From: DATJAJ01 sp035622335 | Lineage (GTDB): Archaea > Thermoproteota > Nitrososphaeria > Nitrososphaerales > Gagatemarchaeaceae | Assembly: GCA_035622335.1 (NCBI GenBank) | Contig: DASPVO010000020.1 | Coordinates: 1 to 17,940, forward strand | Length of the DNA: 17,940 bases | Reading direction: 5' to 3' | The notes under the pieces: model-generated | What the model was told of the DNA's origin: nothing | Databases searched by the model: none | Seen by the model: the letters and a program-made list of their open reading frames with translations, nothing else | Program-made: the position numbers and the translations under genes | Shown: in pieces, positions 6,706 through 14,522 of the stretch | Layout of the letters: every line of letters starts with the position of its first letter | Position numbering within the stretch: position 1 is the first letter of the stretch

Positions 6706-7131
6706 TCAATCGGGGCCTAGGAAGTACACGTCGTCTAGCCCCCTAAAATGAGGGTCGCCGGTGACGACCTCTGCGGAGCGAGCCTTCGCGGTTGCGTAGA
6801 TTATCGAGTCGGCGATGGGCCATCCCTTGATCCTCTTCTTCATCAGGAAATCCAATTCTCCCGCCCGTCGCGCTAGACCTTCGTCCAGCGGGACTACTTC
6901 GGAGGAAGTTTCCACGAAAGAAAGCTGTTCCTGCATCTCGGATTCCTTTCTCCTTCCAGCTTCGATTTCTCTTAGATACCACCGGGTAAGTTCCATCATT
7001 ACGACCGATGGCGTCAACGCTCCCGGAGATTCTACGCGCTCCTTCGCCTTCGCCCCGGCCCTCGAACCTGTAAGGTACTCTACCCAAGCGAAGGTGTCTA
7101 TTGCTGACCTACGGGTTGTGCTCATCTTCAT
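6706..7131 (-). CDS. vapC: VapC-type PIN-domain toxin
   Basis: A 141-residue PIN-domain protein, the expected length for VapC. These are Mg2+-dependent ribonucleases that cut tRNA or rRNA when freed from antitoxin. The acidic active-site residues are visible: D12 in AIDTFAWVEYL, E47 in VVMMELTRW, D108 in PIADSIIYATAKA and D126 in VVTGDPHF. All are present, so it should be active. The start is ATG at 7131, or ATG two codons later (7125). Either way it overlaps the end of the antitoxin gene (23 or 17 nt), which couples translation. The module is isolated from neighbours and has its own operator-containing promoter. Target RNA unknown. Confidence 0.9.
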   Translation of the reverse strand: MKMSTTRRSAIDTFAWVEYLTGSRAGAKAKERVESPGALTPSVVMMELTRWYLREIEAGRRKESEMQEQLSFVETSSEVVPLDEGLARRAGELDFLMKKRIKGWPIADSIIYATAKARSAEVVTGDPHFRGLDDVYFLGPD

Positions 7132-7306
7132 CGTCCCTTTCGAACTTGTGGGATCCCTTCGCTACCCCAAACATTGATCTTGGACGGCCCGCCCCTGCAG
7201 TCACGAGCCACCTGATCACCTGATCGTAGCTGTCAAGCTTCTTCTCATTCTTTAGTCTCTCGAGTAGCCTGCGCGTTTCGTCAGCCACCTGCACGGTTGT
7301 CGTCAT
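7109..7306 (-). CDS. vapB: VapB-type antitoxin (archaeal, short)
   Basis: A 65-residue protein upstream of and overlapping the PIN toxin. TTTVQVADETRRLLERLKNEKKLDSYDQVIRWLV matches the short archaeal VapB pattern (strand, helix, then SYDxVIRxL), in which the N-terminal part dimerises on DNA. The acidic and polar C-terminal tail (FERDDEDEHNP) is where such antitoxins wrap the toxin. ATG at 7306 is at the transcription start predicted from the TATA box at 7331-7338. Autorepression is likely because an inverted repeat overlaps that box. Confidence 0.85.
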   Translation of the reverse strand: MTTTVQVADETRRLLERLKNEKKLDSYDQVIRWLVTAGAGRPRSMFGVAKGSHKFERDDEDEHNP

Positions 7307-7309
7307 CTC

Positions 7310-7338
7310 TATAGTCCAATAGCTATAGGACTATATAA
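7310..7338 (-). promoter_or_regulatory. vapBC promoter with inverted-repeat operator
   Basis: TATAGTCC (7310-7317) and GGACTATA (7328-7335) form a perfect 8-bp inverted repeat with a 10-bp spacer. The spacer itself contains the palindrome ATAGCTAT. The right arm overlaps the minus-strand TATA box TTATATAG (7331-7338), about 28 nt from ATG 7306. A dimeric antitoxin bound here would block TBP, the usual logic of toxin-antitoxin autoregulation. Confidence 0.65.
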
Positions 7339-7668
7339 GCCCCCCTACGAATATACCGGTCGGGTCCCCGGGGACGCTTGCCTTTGCCTCCTAGTCAGCC
7401 GCTGGAGTCCCGTGTCTCGGGCGTTTGAAGCTGGAGCCCCAATTGGCTGGCTGTCCATGCTAATTTTTGGGCTTCGGATTTTACGGTAAGTCGTGAGGGT
7501 CCAGGCGACCCCACTTCTATACATCCCAAGATAATCCCCGTTTGGCTATCGGGGTCTGGGTATGGCGATTTGGAGTCTCTTACTTCATAGGGAAGAGTGT
7601 GCGTGATTCTTGCGCCACGCATCCCACAACGGATTTATCGCAAGTCTATTGATTCCGCGCAGGATAGT
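7339..7668 (+). promoter_or_regulatory. Intergenic region and promoter of cyclase 1
   Basis: 330 bp without a convincing gene. It holds a perfect 12-bp palindrome GTCCCCGGGGAC (7364-7375) and an inverted repeat CCCCG/CGGGG (7536-7554). From 7538 to 7638 it has a block clearly similar to the DNA before cyclase 2, ending in CCCACAACGGATTTAT at 7623-7638. TTTAT starts 35 nt before the TTG at 7669. Between them the imperfect dyad GCGTG, 10 nt, CACGC (7601-7620) sits directly upstream of the box. The region 7376-7535 shows nothing further that I can name. Confidence 0.65.
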
Positions 7669-9618
7669 TTGTCCCAAGAAGTGAGGAGGCTCTCCGCCAT
7701 CATGTTCACTGACATGGTCGGCTTTACCGCCCTCACTCAACACGACGAGGCCCAAGCGATGGGTGTCCTCGAAAGGCACAATCATCTGCTGAGGCCATTC
7801 TTTCCAAGGTTCAACGGAAGAGAGGTCAAGTCGATCGGAGATTCATTCCTCGTTGAGTTCGATAGCGCCCTCGACGCGCTGAAGTGCGCCATTGAGATCC
7901 AATCCTACCTCCACGACTACAACAGTTCTGCAGTGCAGGAGTGGAAGATAGGTCTGAGGATAGGAATTCATCTCGGAGACGTGATCCATCGGGATGGCGA
8001 CGTCTTCGGGGACGCGGTGAACATAGCATCCAGAGTCGAACCGCTAGCCGGGATCGAAGGCATCTGCGTCTCCGAGCAAGTGTACGACCAAGTGAGAAAC
8101 AAGTCCTTGCAATCCTTCGTGAAACTACCTCCGAAGGACCTCAAGGGCCTCGAACTCAGCCTCGGCGTCTACAGGGTCGTGATGCCTTGGGATGCGGCAG
8201 CAGGATCTTCTGCCGAGCAACAACTCGACTCCATGAGGATAGCCGTCCTTCCATTCGTGAGCATGAGTCCGGACCCAGCTGACGAGTACTTCGCAGACGG
8301 ACTGACAGAGGAGCTCATCGACAGACTCTGCCAGGTGAAGGAGTTGGCCGTCATCGCAAGGACCTCCGTCATGAACTACAAGCACAAGGAGAAAAACGCC
8401 TCCCAGATCGGAAGGGAGCTAAACGCTGGCTCTCTTGTGGAGGGCAGCATAAGGAAGGCTGGCAGCAGGATAAGGGTCACGGCTCAGCTAATCAAAGCAG
8501 ACAACGAGGAGCACTTGTGGTCCTCTAGATACGACAGGAACCTCGAGGACATTTTCGAAGTTCAGACCGACATAGCAGAGAACGTCGCGGGCGCCCTCAA
8601 GATCAGGCTCCTCGAAGACGACGTCGAAAGGGTTAGCAGGATTCCAACCAAGGACCCGGAGGCCCACGAGCTCCACCTCAGAGGCAAGAGCCATCTGCTG
8701 CGAATGTCAGAGAAGGAAATCAGGGCCGCGATTACGTGCTTTGAAGGGGCGATCAGCAGGGACCCCGGGTACCTTGAACCACATAGGAGCCTGGCCGCAG
8801 GATACTTCTATCTCGCCATGCAAGAAGTCGAATCTCCCCAGAATGCATTCCCGAGGGTCCAGAAGTATCTGGAGGAGGCCCTGAAGCTAGATGGATCCTC
8901 CGCAGAGTCACACCTCGATAGAGCGTTCCTGCTAGAGATCGGGATGGACTACCGAGGACAGAGAAGAGAGATTGAGCGTTCCCTTGAGCTCAGCCCGAAT
9001 CTTGCTTCGGCCCACGCAGAGCTGGCCCTCTCCTACCTCTCGGATAGAGACCTCGAGAAGGCACATTTGGAAAACCAGAGGAGCCTCGACCTCGACCCAC
9101 TATCTGTCGAACGTATAGTGACCGCTGCCACCTTCTACCTGTACGGCCGCGACCCCGTCAAAGCTCTGGAGCTCTTCCAGAAGGCGCACTCCATCGACCC
9201 AGAGAGCCTCTTTGTGTCGGGGAACATCGGACTCTGCCACATAAACATGGGGATGTATGAACAGGGGCTGGCCGAAGTCAAGAGATCGGTGGAGAGGGGG
9301 GCCCGGCATCCAAACGCAATGGCAGACCTACCATACGCGCTCGTGAAAGCCGGGAAGTTGGAGGAAGCGAGAGAGGTTGTGGGGGAAATGGTCAGGTACC
9401 ACGAAGAGCACGGCACAGGAACGGACTCCGTGGCTAGGGGCTTCGCTGCCATCGGAGAGAAGGACAAGGCACTCGAATGGTTGGAGAGAGCCTACGAGGA
9501 ACGTTCGCCACAGTTGGAGTGGACAGCGGTCGATTTCAACCTAGAGTGGATGTGGTCTGACCCTCGATTTCGCGCGTTCCTGAAGAGGCTGGGTTTGGGT
9601 ACGAGAGACTCAAACTGA
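7669..9618 (+). CDS. Class III adenylate cyclase with TolB/FlgO-like and TPR domains, paralog 1 (type A)
   Basis: A 649-residue, probably cytoplasmic protein (no membrane segment) predicted to convert ATP to cAMP. The cyclase domain is ~5-170. Metal ligands are D15 (FTDMVGF) and D58 (SIGDSF), the adenine pair is K54 and D111, and the transition-state residues are N118 and R122 in GDAVNIASR, so it looks fully active. Residues ~190-315 are the TolB/FlgO-like domain (IAVLPFVSMSPDPADEYFADG, later IARTSVMNYK). About 335-640 are TPR repeats (for example YLEEALKLDGSSAESHLDRA), ending in DPRFRAFLKRLGL. I chose TTG 7669 because it follows the conserved promoter box by 35 nt and gives MSQEVRRLSAIMF, matching paralog 3. 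The longer frame from 7597 would begin upstream of the TATA box. A TA module follows 74 nt later. Confidence 0.9.
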   Translation: MSQEVRRLSAIMFTDMVGFTALTQHDEAQAMGVLERHNHLLRPFFPRFNGREVKSIGDSFLVEFDSALDALKCAIEIQSYLHDYNSSAVQEWKIGLRIGIHLGDVIHRDGDVFGDAVNIASRVEPLAGIEGICVSEQVYDQVRNKSLQSFVKLPPKDLKGLELSLGVYRVVMPWDAAAGSSAEQQLDSMRIAVLPFVSMSPDPADEYFADGLTEELIDRLCQVKELAVIARTSVMNYKHKEKNASQIGRELNAGSLVEGSIRKAGSRIRVTAQLIKADNEEHLWSSRYDRNLEDIFEVQTDIAENVAGALKIRLLEDDVERVSRIPTKDPEAHELHLRGKSHLLRMSEKEIRAAITCFEGAISRDPGYLEPHRSLAAGYFYLAMQEVESPQNAFPRVQKYLEEALKLDGSSAESHLDRAFLLEIGMDYRGQRREIERSLELSPNLASAHAELALSYLSDRDLEKAHLENQRSLDLDPLSVERIVTAATFYLYGRDPVKALELFQKAHSIDPESLFVSGNIGLCHINMGMYEQGLAEVKRSVERGARHPNAMADLPYALVKAGKLEEAREVVGEMVRYHEEHGTGTDSVARGFAAIGEKDKALEWLERAYEERSPQLEWTAVDFNLEWMWSDPRFRAFLKRLGLGTRDSN

Positions 9619-9658
9619 GGCGTTGAGAGTGCGAGTCAGATCAAGGCAGGGGGTTGTG

Positions 9659-9687
9659 CTTAAATAGCGATGTTATAATGTTATAAC
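9659..9687 (+). promoter_or_regulatory. Promoter and operator of the abrB-vapC module
   Basis: CTTAAATAG (about 9659-9667) is a TATA box centred 30 nt from ATG 9693. Between them GTTATAATGTTATAAC (9672-9687) is a 16-bp inverted repeat, and can also be read as a direct repeat of TGTTATAA. It covers the predicted transcription start, as expected for a site bound by the AbrB-type antitoxin to repress its own operon. Confidence 0.6.
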
Positions 9688-9692
9688 GAAGG

Positions 9693-9920
9693 ATGGCCCA
9701 AGTCTTCGAAGGGAAGGTCAGGAAACTGGGGAATTCGATGGCCGTCATCATCCCTAACAAGGTGCTTTCTGAGGTCGGGGTGCACGAAGGAGATCTCCTC
9801 AAGCTTGCGATACCCGTCCCTGCGGCAAAGCGAAAGAGGATCTGGAAGAAAGTCGCCGGTATCGACGCCGGATTGTCCGAGTTCGCTAGGGAGAAGCACG
9901 ATCGTGCGGACGGGTTGTGA
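9693..9920 (+). CDS. AbrB/MazE-type antitoxin
   Basis: A 75-residue SpoVT/AbrB swapped-hairpin DNA-binding protein. VRKLGNSMAVIIPNKVLSEV followed by GVHEGDLLKLAI is the full family pattern. The C-terminal tail (about 48-75, KRKRIWKKVAGIDAGLSEFA) is basic then mixed and would contact the PIN toxin. Its stop overlaps the toxin start in GTGA. ATG 9693 lies just after the palindrome and fits the TATA box at 9659. The module lies in the gap between cyclase 1 and cyclase 2 and has the same orientation as them. It is expressed from its own promoter; any link to cAMP is only positional. Confidence 0.9.
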   Translation: MAQVFEGKVRKLGNSMAVIIPNKVLSEVGVHEGDLLKLAIPVPAAKRKRIWKKVAGIDAGLSEFAREKHDRADGL

Positions 9921-10300
9921 AAGTGCTACTCGATACGAGCGCACTAGTCGCCATCTTCACGAGCAAAAGAAACGCCGACAGGATAGACAGGGAAGTGGGA
10001 GATTCTCAGCTGTATGTCTCCCACGTTCAGCTCGCGGAAGTCGCAGACTGGGCGACTAGGTCCGGAGCACCTGCAGCCGACAGGGTTGAGGCCGTCGAGC
10101 AGATGGCTATCGTCGTTCCACTTACAAAGGAAATCTGCCTAGACGCAGCCGCTATCAAATCAGACAGAAGAAAGAAGGGTCGCCCAACCTTCGGTATCAT
10201 AGATGGAATCATTCTCGCCACCGCTCGTTCTCTTGACCAGAGTCTGATCACCTTCGACTCGGACTTCGATGGAGAGGGAGACTGCGCTGTTCTCCAATGA
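9917..10300 (+). CDS. vapC: VapC-type PIN-domain toxin paired with AbrB-type antitoxin
   Basis: A 127-residue PIN ribonuclease. Active-site residues are all present: D6 in VLLDTSALVAIF, E41 in VQLAEVADW, D96 in GIIDGIILATARS and D114 in ITFDSDF. GTG at 9917 overlaps the antitoxin stop by 4 nt (GTGA), so translation is coupled. Length is normal for VapC. The likely activity is Mg2+-dependent cutting of a structured RNA, inhibited by the antitoxin. It differs in sequence from the other two VapC proteins in the window, so the three modules were probably acquired separately. Confidence 0.9.
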   Translation: MKVLLDTSALVAIFTSKRNADRIDREVGDSQLYVSHVQLAEVADWATRSGAPAADRVEAVEQMAIVVPLTKEICLDAAAIKSDRRKKGRPTFGIIDGIILATARSLDQSLITFDSDFDGEGDCAVLQ

Positions 10301-10346
10301 GCTCTACGCAGTACGAATCAGTTAGAGTTCCGTCCTGGCGTAAGCT

Positions 10347-10445
10347 CCGTTTGGCTATGTGTGCCTGATTCTGGCGAGTTGGAATCTCTTACTTCGAAGG
10401 CAAGAATGCGTGACTTCGGCGTCACGCATCCCACAACGGATTTAT
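10347..10445 (+). promoter_or_regulatory. Promoter block of cyclase 2, similar to that of cyclase 1, with perfect palindrome
   Basis: From CCGTTTGGCTAT (10347-10358) to CCCACAACGGATTTAT (10430-10445) this region aligns with 7538-7638. Shared pieces include TGGCGA, TCTCTTACTTC and CACGCATCCCACAACGG. A 2-bp length difference between the copies breaks any common reading frame, so it is regulatory rather than coding. Just before the box, ATGCGTGAC (10406-10414) and GTCACGCAT (10421-10429) form a perfect 9-bp inverted repeat around TTCGGC, the best operator candidate in the array. TTTAT starts 37 nt before ATG 10478. Confidence 0.7.
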
Positions 10446-10477
10446 CGTCAAGCGGGCAACGTCAGCGAAAGACCGAC

Positions 10478-12421
10478 ATGAGCTCAGGACAGCGAAGGTT
10501 GGCGGCCATCATGTTCACAGATATGGTGGGATACACCGCCCTTGGACAGAGGAACGAGTCTCTCTCTATCGTATTGGTCGAAGAGCAGAGGAGGGTCATC
10601 AGGCCAATCCTCCAGCGCCACCACGGCAGGGAAGTGAAGACGATCGGGGACGCGTTTCTCGTCGAATTTCCAAGCGCCTTAGAAGCGGTCAGGTGTGCCT
10701 ACGAGATACAGAGGTCGGTCAAGGAATTCAACCTGTCACAGGAAGAGGACCGTAGAATCCACCTTCGAATAGGGGTCCACCTGGGAGACGTCGTGGAGTC
10801 CCAGGGGGACATATCTGGGGACGCCGTCAACGTTTCATCGAGGATCGAACCGCTCGCAGAGGACGGCGGTGTCTGCTTCACCCGTCAAGTGTACGACCAG
10901 GTGCACGGTAAGCTCGAAGTCCCGCTGTCGAGCATGGGGCCGAAGTCGCTCAAGAACGTCATCGAGCCAGTGGAGGTGTTCAGGATGTTGATGCCCTGGG
11001 AGAAGGAGGACCAAGCGCAAGCGACGGAGTTAGACCCCAACAGGGTCGCGGTCCTCCCCTTCGTGAGCATCAGTCCAGACCCCAATGACGAGTACTTCGC
11101 GGACGGAATGACGGAGGAGCTGATCTCGAGGGTCTCGAGCATCCCGGAACTCAACGTCATATCCAGGACGTCTGTCATGAGATACAAGGACAAGTCAAAG
11201 CCCATCGAGGAGATAGGCAGAGAGCTAAGGGCGGGCACGATTTTGGAGGGGAGTATCAGGAAGGCGGACAGCTTTCTGAGGGTCACCGCCCAGCTGATCG
11301 ACGCGAGCAACGACAAGCATCTCTGGTCGCAGAGTTATGACAGGGAGCTCAAGAACGTCTTTGCGATCCAGGGCGACATCGCCCAGAGCGTCGCCGACGC
11401 GATGAAGGTGAGACTTCTCGGCTCGGGGAGGACGCGTGTCGAGAGAGTGCCAACGAACAACATGTCGGCCTATGACAGCTATCTGCGAGGCGTCTCGATC
11501 GGTAGGAAGTGGGAGAACCAAATCAAATCGATACCATTCTTCGAGGAGGCGATCAGGCTGGACCCGTCGTTTGCAGACGCGTACGCGAGACTGGGCAACG
11601 TGTACGTGGTGCTGTCGGGCGACTACATGCCGCACGAGGAGGCGTTCGACAAAGCCGAGGCGCTCATCGGCAAGGCCCTCGAGCTGGACGGGAATTCGAG
11701 CGAAGCGCACCTCGCGAAGGGCAACATCGCTCTACAGAAGTATCTCGACTATGAGGCTTCTAGGAAAGAGCTCATCATGGCAATTCAGCTGAACCCGAGC
11801 AACGCAGACGCGCACAACTGGCTGGGTACCCTGTATCGGCTCATCGGCGACCACGACGCGGCCCTGAAGGAAGCACGGCTTTCCCAGGAACTGGACCCCA
11901 TGTCTTCGCGCAGGATGTTCGGGGTCGCCGTGCAACTGAGCGCCGCCCGTTTGTATTCTGAGGCCGCGCGAATCTTGACAGACTTGGTGAGTGCCGAGCC
12001 GGACTCGCCACACTTCCGTCTAGGCATGGCCTGGGTTCTAGCGATCCTCGGTGACAAAGAGAAGGCCAGGGCGGAGGCCGAGTCGGCGAAGCGCCTGGCG
12101 GTCAACAATCCTCTTGACAGGGTCTGGCTGTCTCAAGTCTTGGCGTTGTGCGGGATGGAAGTAGAGGCGCGCGCCATGCTTCAAGAGATGGAGGCTGAGA
12201 GGGCGGACAAGCGAGGTTTCTTCAGCCGCACTCAGCTGGCAGTGACATACGCCTGGCTCGGAGAGAGGAACAGAGCGCTAGAGCTGTTGGAGGAGGACTT
12301 CTCAGAGGCGAGAGTCTCACTTCTGATGAACTACCAATTCGCAGACTTCGACTCGATCAGGAACGACCCTCGGTTTGTCTCTATGGTCGAAGGGCTGAAC
12401 CTGCCCCGAAGGCCACAGTAG
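10478..12421 (+). CDS. Class III adenylate cyclase with TolB/FlgO-like and TPR domains, paralog 2 (type B)
   Basis: A 647-residue protein, same layout as paralog 1. In the cyclase domain (~5-170) D15, K54, D58, D111, N118 and R122 are all kept (FTDMVGY, EVKTIGDAF, GDISGDAVNVSSR). It is of type B, sharing ALGQR, VEEQRR and EPLAEDGGVC with paralog 4. The TolB/FlgO-like domain (~189-312: VAVLPFVSISPDPNDEYFADG, VISRTSVMRYK) is closest to that of paralog 1. TPR repeats run from about 325 to 640 and end in DPRFVSMVEGLNL. ATG 10478 is preferred over GTG 10361 because the conserved box and the palindrome lie between them, and it aligns with the other paralogs. It is 77 bp upstream of paralog 3, which nevertheless has its own box. 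Confidence 0.9.
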   Translation: MSSGQRRLAAIMFTDMVGYTALGQRNESLSIVLVEEQRRVIRPILQRHHGREVKTIGDAFLVEFPSALEAVRCAYEIQRSVKEFNLSQEEDRRIHLRIGVHLGDVVESQGDISGDAVNVSSRIEPLAEDGGVCFTRQVYDQVHGKLEVPLSSMGPKSLKNVIEPVEVFRMLMPWEKEDQAQATELDPNRVAVLPFVSISPDPNDEYFADGMTEELISRVSSIPELNVISRTSVMRYKDKSKPIEEIGRELRAGTILEGSIRKADSFLRVTAQLIDASNDKHLWSQSYDRELKNVFAIQGDIAQSVADAMKVRLLGSGRTRVERVPTNNMSAYDSYLRGVSIGRKWENQIKSIPFFEEAIRLDPSFADAYARLGNVYVVLSGDYMPHEEAFDKAEALIGKALELDGNSSEAHLAKGNIALQKYLDYEASRKELIMAIQLNPSNADAHNWLGTLYRLIGDHDAALKEARLSQELDPMSSRRMFGVAVQLSAARLYSEAARILTDLVSAEPDSPHFRLGMAWVLAILGDKEKARAEAESAKRLAVNNPLDRVWLSQVLALCGMEVEARAMLQEMEAERADKRGFFSRTQLAVTYAWLGERNRALELLEEDFSEARVSLLMNYQFADFDSIRNDPRFVSMVEGLNLPRRPQ

Positions 12422-12451
12422 TCTGAGACGCCCACCGTCCAAAGGGGAACT

Positions 12452-12467
12452 CCCACAAGGGATTTAT
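12452..12467 (+). promoter_or_regulatory. Conserved promoter box of cyclase 3
   Basis: CCCACAAGGGATTTAT differs by one base from the box of the other three cyclases. TTTAT starts 36 nt before ATG 12499. The leader after it (CGC, AG, CT, TGATT, CGCG) resembles that of cyclase 1. A second CCCAC lies 21 bp upstream (12431-12435). Confidence 0.7.
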
Positions 12468-12498
12468 CGCGAGGCTCTATGATTGCGCGAAGCTCAGC

Positions 12499-14424
12499 AT
12501 GTCCCAGGAGGAGAGAAGACTGGCGGCAATCATGTTTACCGATATGGTCGGTTTCACCGCCCTCACTCAGTCCGATGAGAAGCAGTCGCTCGACGTTCTA
12601 GCCAGGCACAATCGCCTTCTTCGCCCCATATTCCTGAAGTTCAACGGAAGGGAGGTGAAGGCAATCGGCGACTCCTTCCTCGTGGAGTTCGAGAGCGCGC
12701 TCGACGCAACGAAGTGCGCCGTTGAGATTCAGCAGTTCCTGCACGACTACAACCTCTCCTCGAGGGACGAGTGGAAGATCACTCTCAGAATAGGCATCCA
12801 CCTCGGAGACGTGGTCGCCTCGGGCAGCGACATACTCGGCGACGCTGTTAACATCGCATCCAGGCTGCAACCGCTCGCCGAGCCTGAGGGGGTCTGCATC
12901 TCTGACCAGGTGTACGCGCAGGTGAGGAACAAGATACCCCAGTCGCTCGAGAAGCTGGCTCCCACAGAACTGAAGAACGTCAGGTCCTCCGTCGACGTCT
13001 ACAAGGTCATCATGCCCTGGGATGCTCGCGTCCCTTCGAGAACGGAGCTCGACAGCCGGAGGGTGGCTATCCTGCCCTTTGCTAACATGAGCCCAGACCC
13101 AGCGGACTCCTTCTTTGCTGACGGCATAACCGAGGAGATAATCTCCACAGTCTCCAACCTTAGTGGGCTGACGGTGATCTCCCGCACCTCCGTGATGGGC
13201 TACAAGGGGACGACAAAGAAGGTCAAGGAGATAGGGAGCGAGCTCGAAGCCGGGTCTGTCCTCGAGGGCAGCTTCAGGAAGATGGGCAACAGGCTGAGGA
13301 TCACCACCCAACTGATCGACGCCAACAACGACAGCCATCTGTGGGCGCAGAACTATGACAGGGAGATGGACGACGTCTTCGCGATACAGAGCGACATAGC
13401 GAGGCAGGTGGCCGAGGCGCTGAAGGTGAAGATTCACCCTGACGAGGGGACTCGGATCTCTCGCCCCAAGACGGGGAACCTCGAAGCGTACACGAGCTAC
13501 CTTAAGGGGCTCAGGGCATCCGAATCCGGGGGTGGGGACCCCCTCAGGCGTGCACAGAAGTTCTTCCTCGAGGCTCTTTCGTTGGACCCCGGTTATGCCG
13601 AGGCGTACGCGGGCTTGACGGCGACATACATGGAGCAGGGCGTCGTGGGCATCTTGGACCCTGAGGTCGCGCAGAGGAAGACCCTGGAGGCGGCGCAGAA
13701 GGCGGTGAGCCTAGACGACTCTCTTCCGGAATCTCACGACGCCCTGGGGTGTGCTTTCCAGGTGGGGATGAAGTCCGAGGATGCCGTACGGGAGTTGACC
13801 AAGGCTATCGAGCTCAACCCGAGCTACGGCTTGGCCCGGATACACAGAGCGTACGTGCTATCGTTCCTTGGCAGGTTCGAGGAGTCCATCTCAGACTTTC
13901 GGAGAGCAGAAGAGATCGACCCGGTCGGTTCTGGCCCTCACGCCGGGGCATGCATTGTGCTGCTCGGCATAGGCAAGACGGAGGAGTCGCGTCGGGAGGC
14001 TCAAAGAGCTTTGGAGGTCGACCCGGTCAACCTGAACGCCAACAGCACGCTCGCGTACATAGCTCTGCTGGAGGGGCGGGAGGCGGAAGCAACACGGGGA
14101 TTCGAGCTCGTCGCCAAGGAAGGAGGCCGGACGTGGGTCGGATATCTTGGATACGGCTACGCGATGCTTGGCCGGAGGGACGACGCCCTGAAGGTACTTC
14201 GCAGCCTGGAAGAGGAGGCAAAGAGCTCGTACGTCGCACCGACCATCCCCGCGATGGTCTACGCCGGGTTGAGAGAAGCCGACAGGGCTTTCGAGCTGCT
14301 GGAGGAGGCGGTGAAGGTGAAGGACTCCCAGATCTGCTTCCTAGGGACCGATTACGTCTGGTTCGGGCTCCGTTCAGACCCGCGGTTCAACCGGCTCCTG
14401 AGAGAAGCAGGTCTGAGAAAGTAA
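12499..14424 (+). CDS. Class III adenylate cyclase with TolB/FlgO-like and TPR domains, paralog 3 (type A)
   Basis: A 641-residue protein. The cyclase domain (~5-170) is type A like paralog 1 (ALTQ, RHN, HDYN, EWKI, QVRNK, MPWD). All of D15, K54, D58, D111, N118 and R122 are present (FTDMVGF, EVKAIGDSF, SDILGDAVNIASR), so ATP cyclisation is predicted. The middle domain (~188-310) instead resembles paralog 4: GITEEIISTV, VISRTSVMGYKGTTKK, EGSFRK, WAQNYDR. TPR repeats follow, including YAEAYAGLTATY and YGLARIHRAYVLSFLGRFEES, ending in DPRFNRLLREAGL. ATG 12499 fits the promoter box at 12452 and gives MSQEERRLAA. It is convergent with a minus-strand VapC gene 98 bp on. Confidence 0.92.
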   Translation: MSQEERRLAAIMFTDMVGFTALTQSDEKQSLDVLARHNRLLRPIFLKFNGREVKAIGDSFLVEFESALDATKCAVEIQQFLHDYNLSSRDEWKITLRIGIHLGDVVASGSDILGDAVNIASRLQPLAEPEGVCISDQVYAQVRNKIPQSLEKLAPTELKNVRSSVDVYKVIMPWDARVPSRTELDSRRVAILPFANMSPDPADSFFADGITEEIISTVSNLSGLTVISRTSVMGYKGTTKKVKEIGSELEAGSVLEGSFRKMGNRLRITTQLIDANNDSHLWAQNYDREMDDVFAIQSDIARQVAEALKVKIHPDEGTRISRPKTGNLEAYTSYLKGLRASESGGGDPLRRAQKFFLEALSLDPGYAEAYAGLTATYMEQGVVGILDPEVAQRKTLEAAQKAVSLDDSLPESHDALGCAFQVGMKSEDAVRELTKAIELNPSYGLARIHRAYVLSFLGRFEESISDFRRAEEIDPVGSGPHAGACIVLLGIGKTEESRREAQRALEVDPVNLNANSTLAYIALLEGREAEATRGFELVAKEGGRTWVGYLGYGYAMLGRRDDALKVLRSLEEEAKSSYVAPTIPAMVYAGLREADRAFELLEEAVKVKDSQICFLGTDYVWFGLRSDPRFNRLLREAGLRK

Positions 14425-14522
14425 CTCAGTGCAGGTCGGGCTCGAAAAAACGCCCTCAACGAGAAGTCTCGCGTCCCACCGTGACGCTTCCTCCAGCTCG
14501 TCCGACACTTAGTCGCGGAGAA
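14425..14522. other. Convergent intergenic gap with weak dyads
   Basis: 98 bp between the stops of cyclase 3 and the minus-strand VapC. GGGC/GCCC around TCGAAAAAAC (near 14440) and GCGTC/GACGC (14471-14487) are short inverted repeats that might help end transcription. Neither has a clear T-tract, so I make no firm terminator call. Confidence 0.25.

Noticed and set aside
7376..7535. Possible RNA gene in the GC-rich gap before cyclase 1
   Set aside because: I looked on both strands for a tRNA T-arm and anticodon arm and found no consistent cloverleaf; only short palindromes.
7597..7668. Longer N-terminus for cyclase 1 (24 extra residues)
   Set aside because: It would span the conserved promoter box, and the similar DNA before cyclase 2 has a 2-bp length difference that breaks the frame, so this stretch is not coding.
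10361..10477. Longer N-terminus for cyclase 2 (39 extra residues)
   Set aside because: It contains the perfect palindrome and the TATA box; the residues match nothing in the paralogs.
12598..13437. 279-codon open frame on the minus strand inside cyclase 3
   Set aside because: Antisense shadow of a GC-rich gene; no recognisable domain, and the plus-strand reading has clear catalytic motifs.
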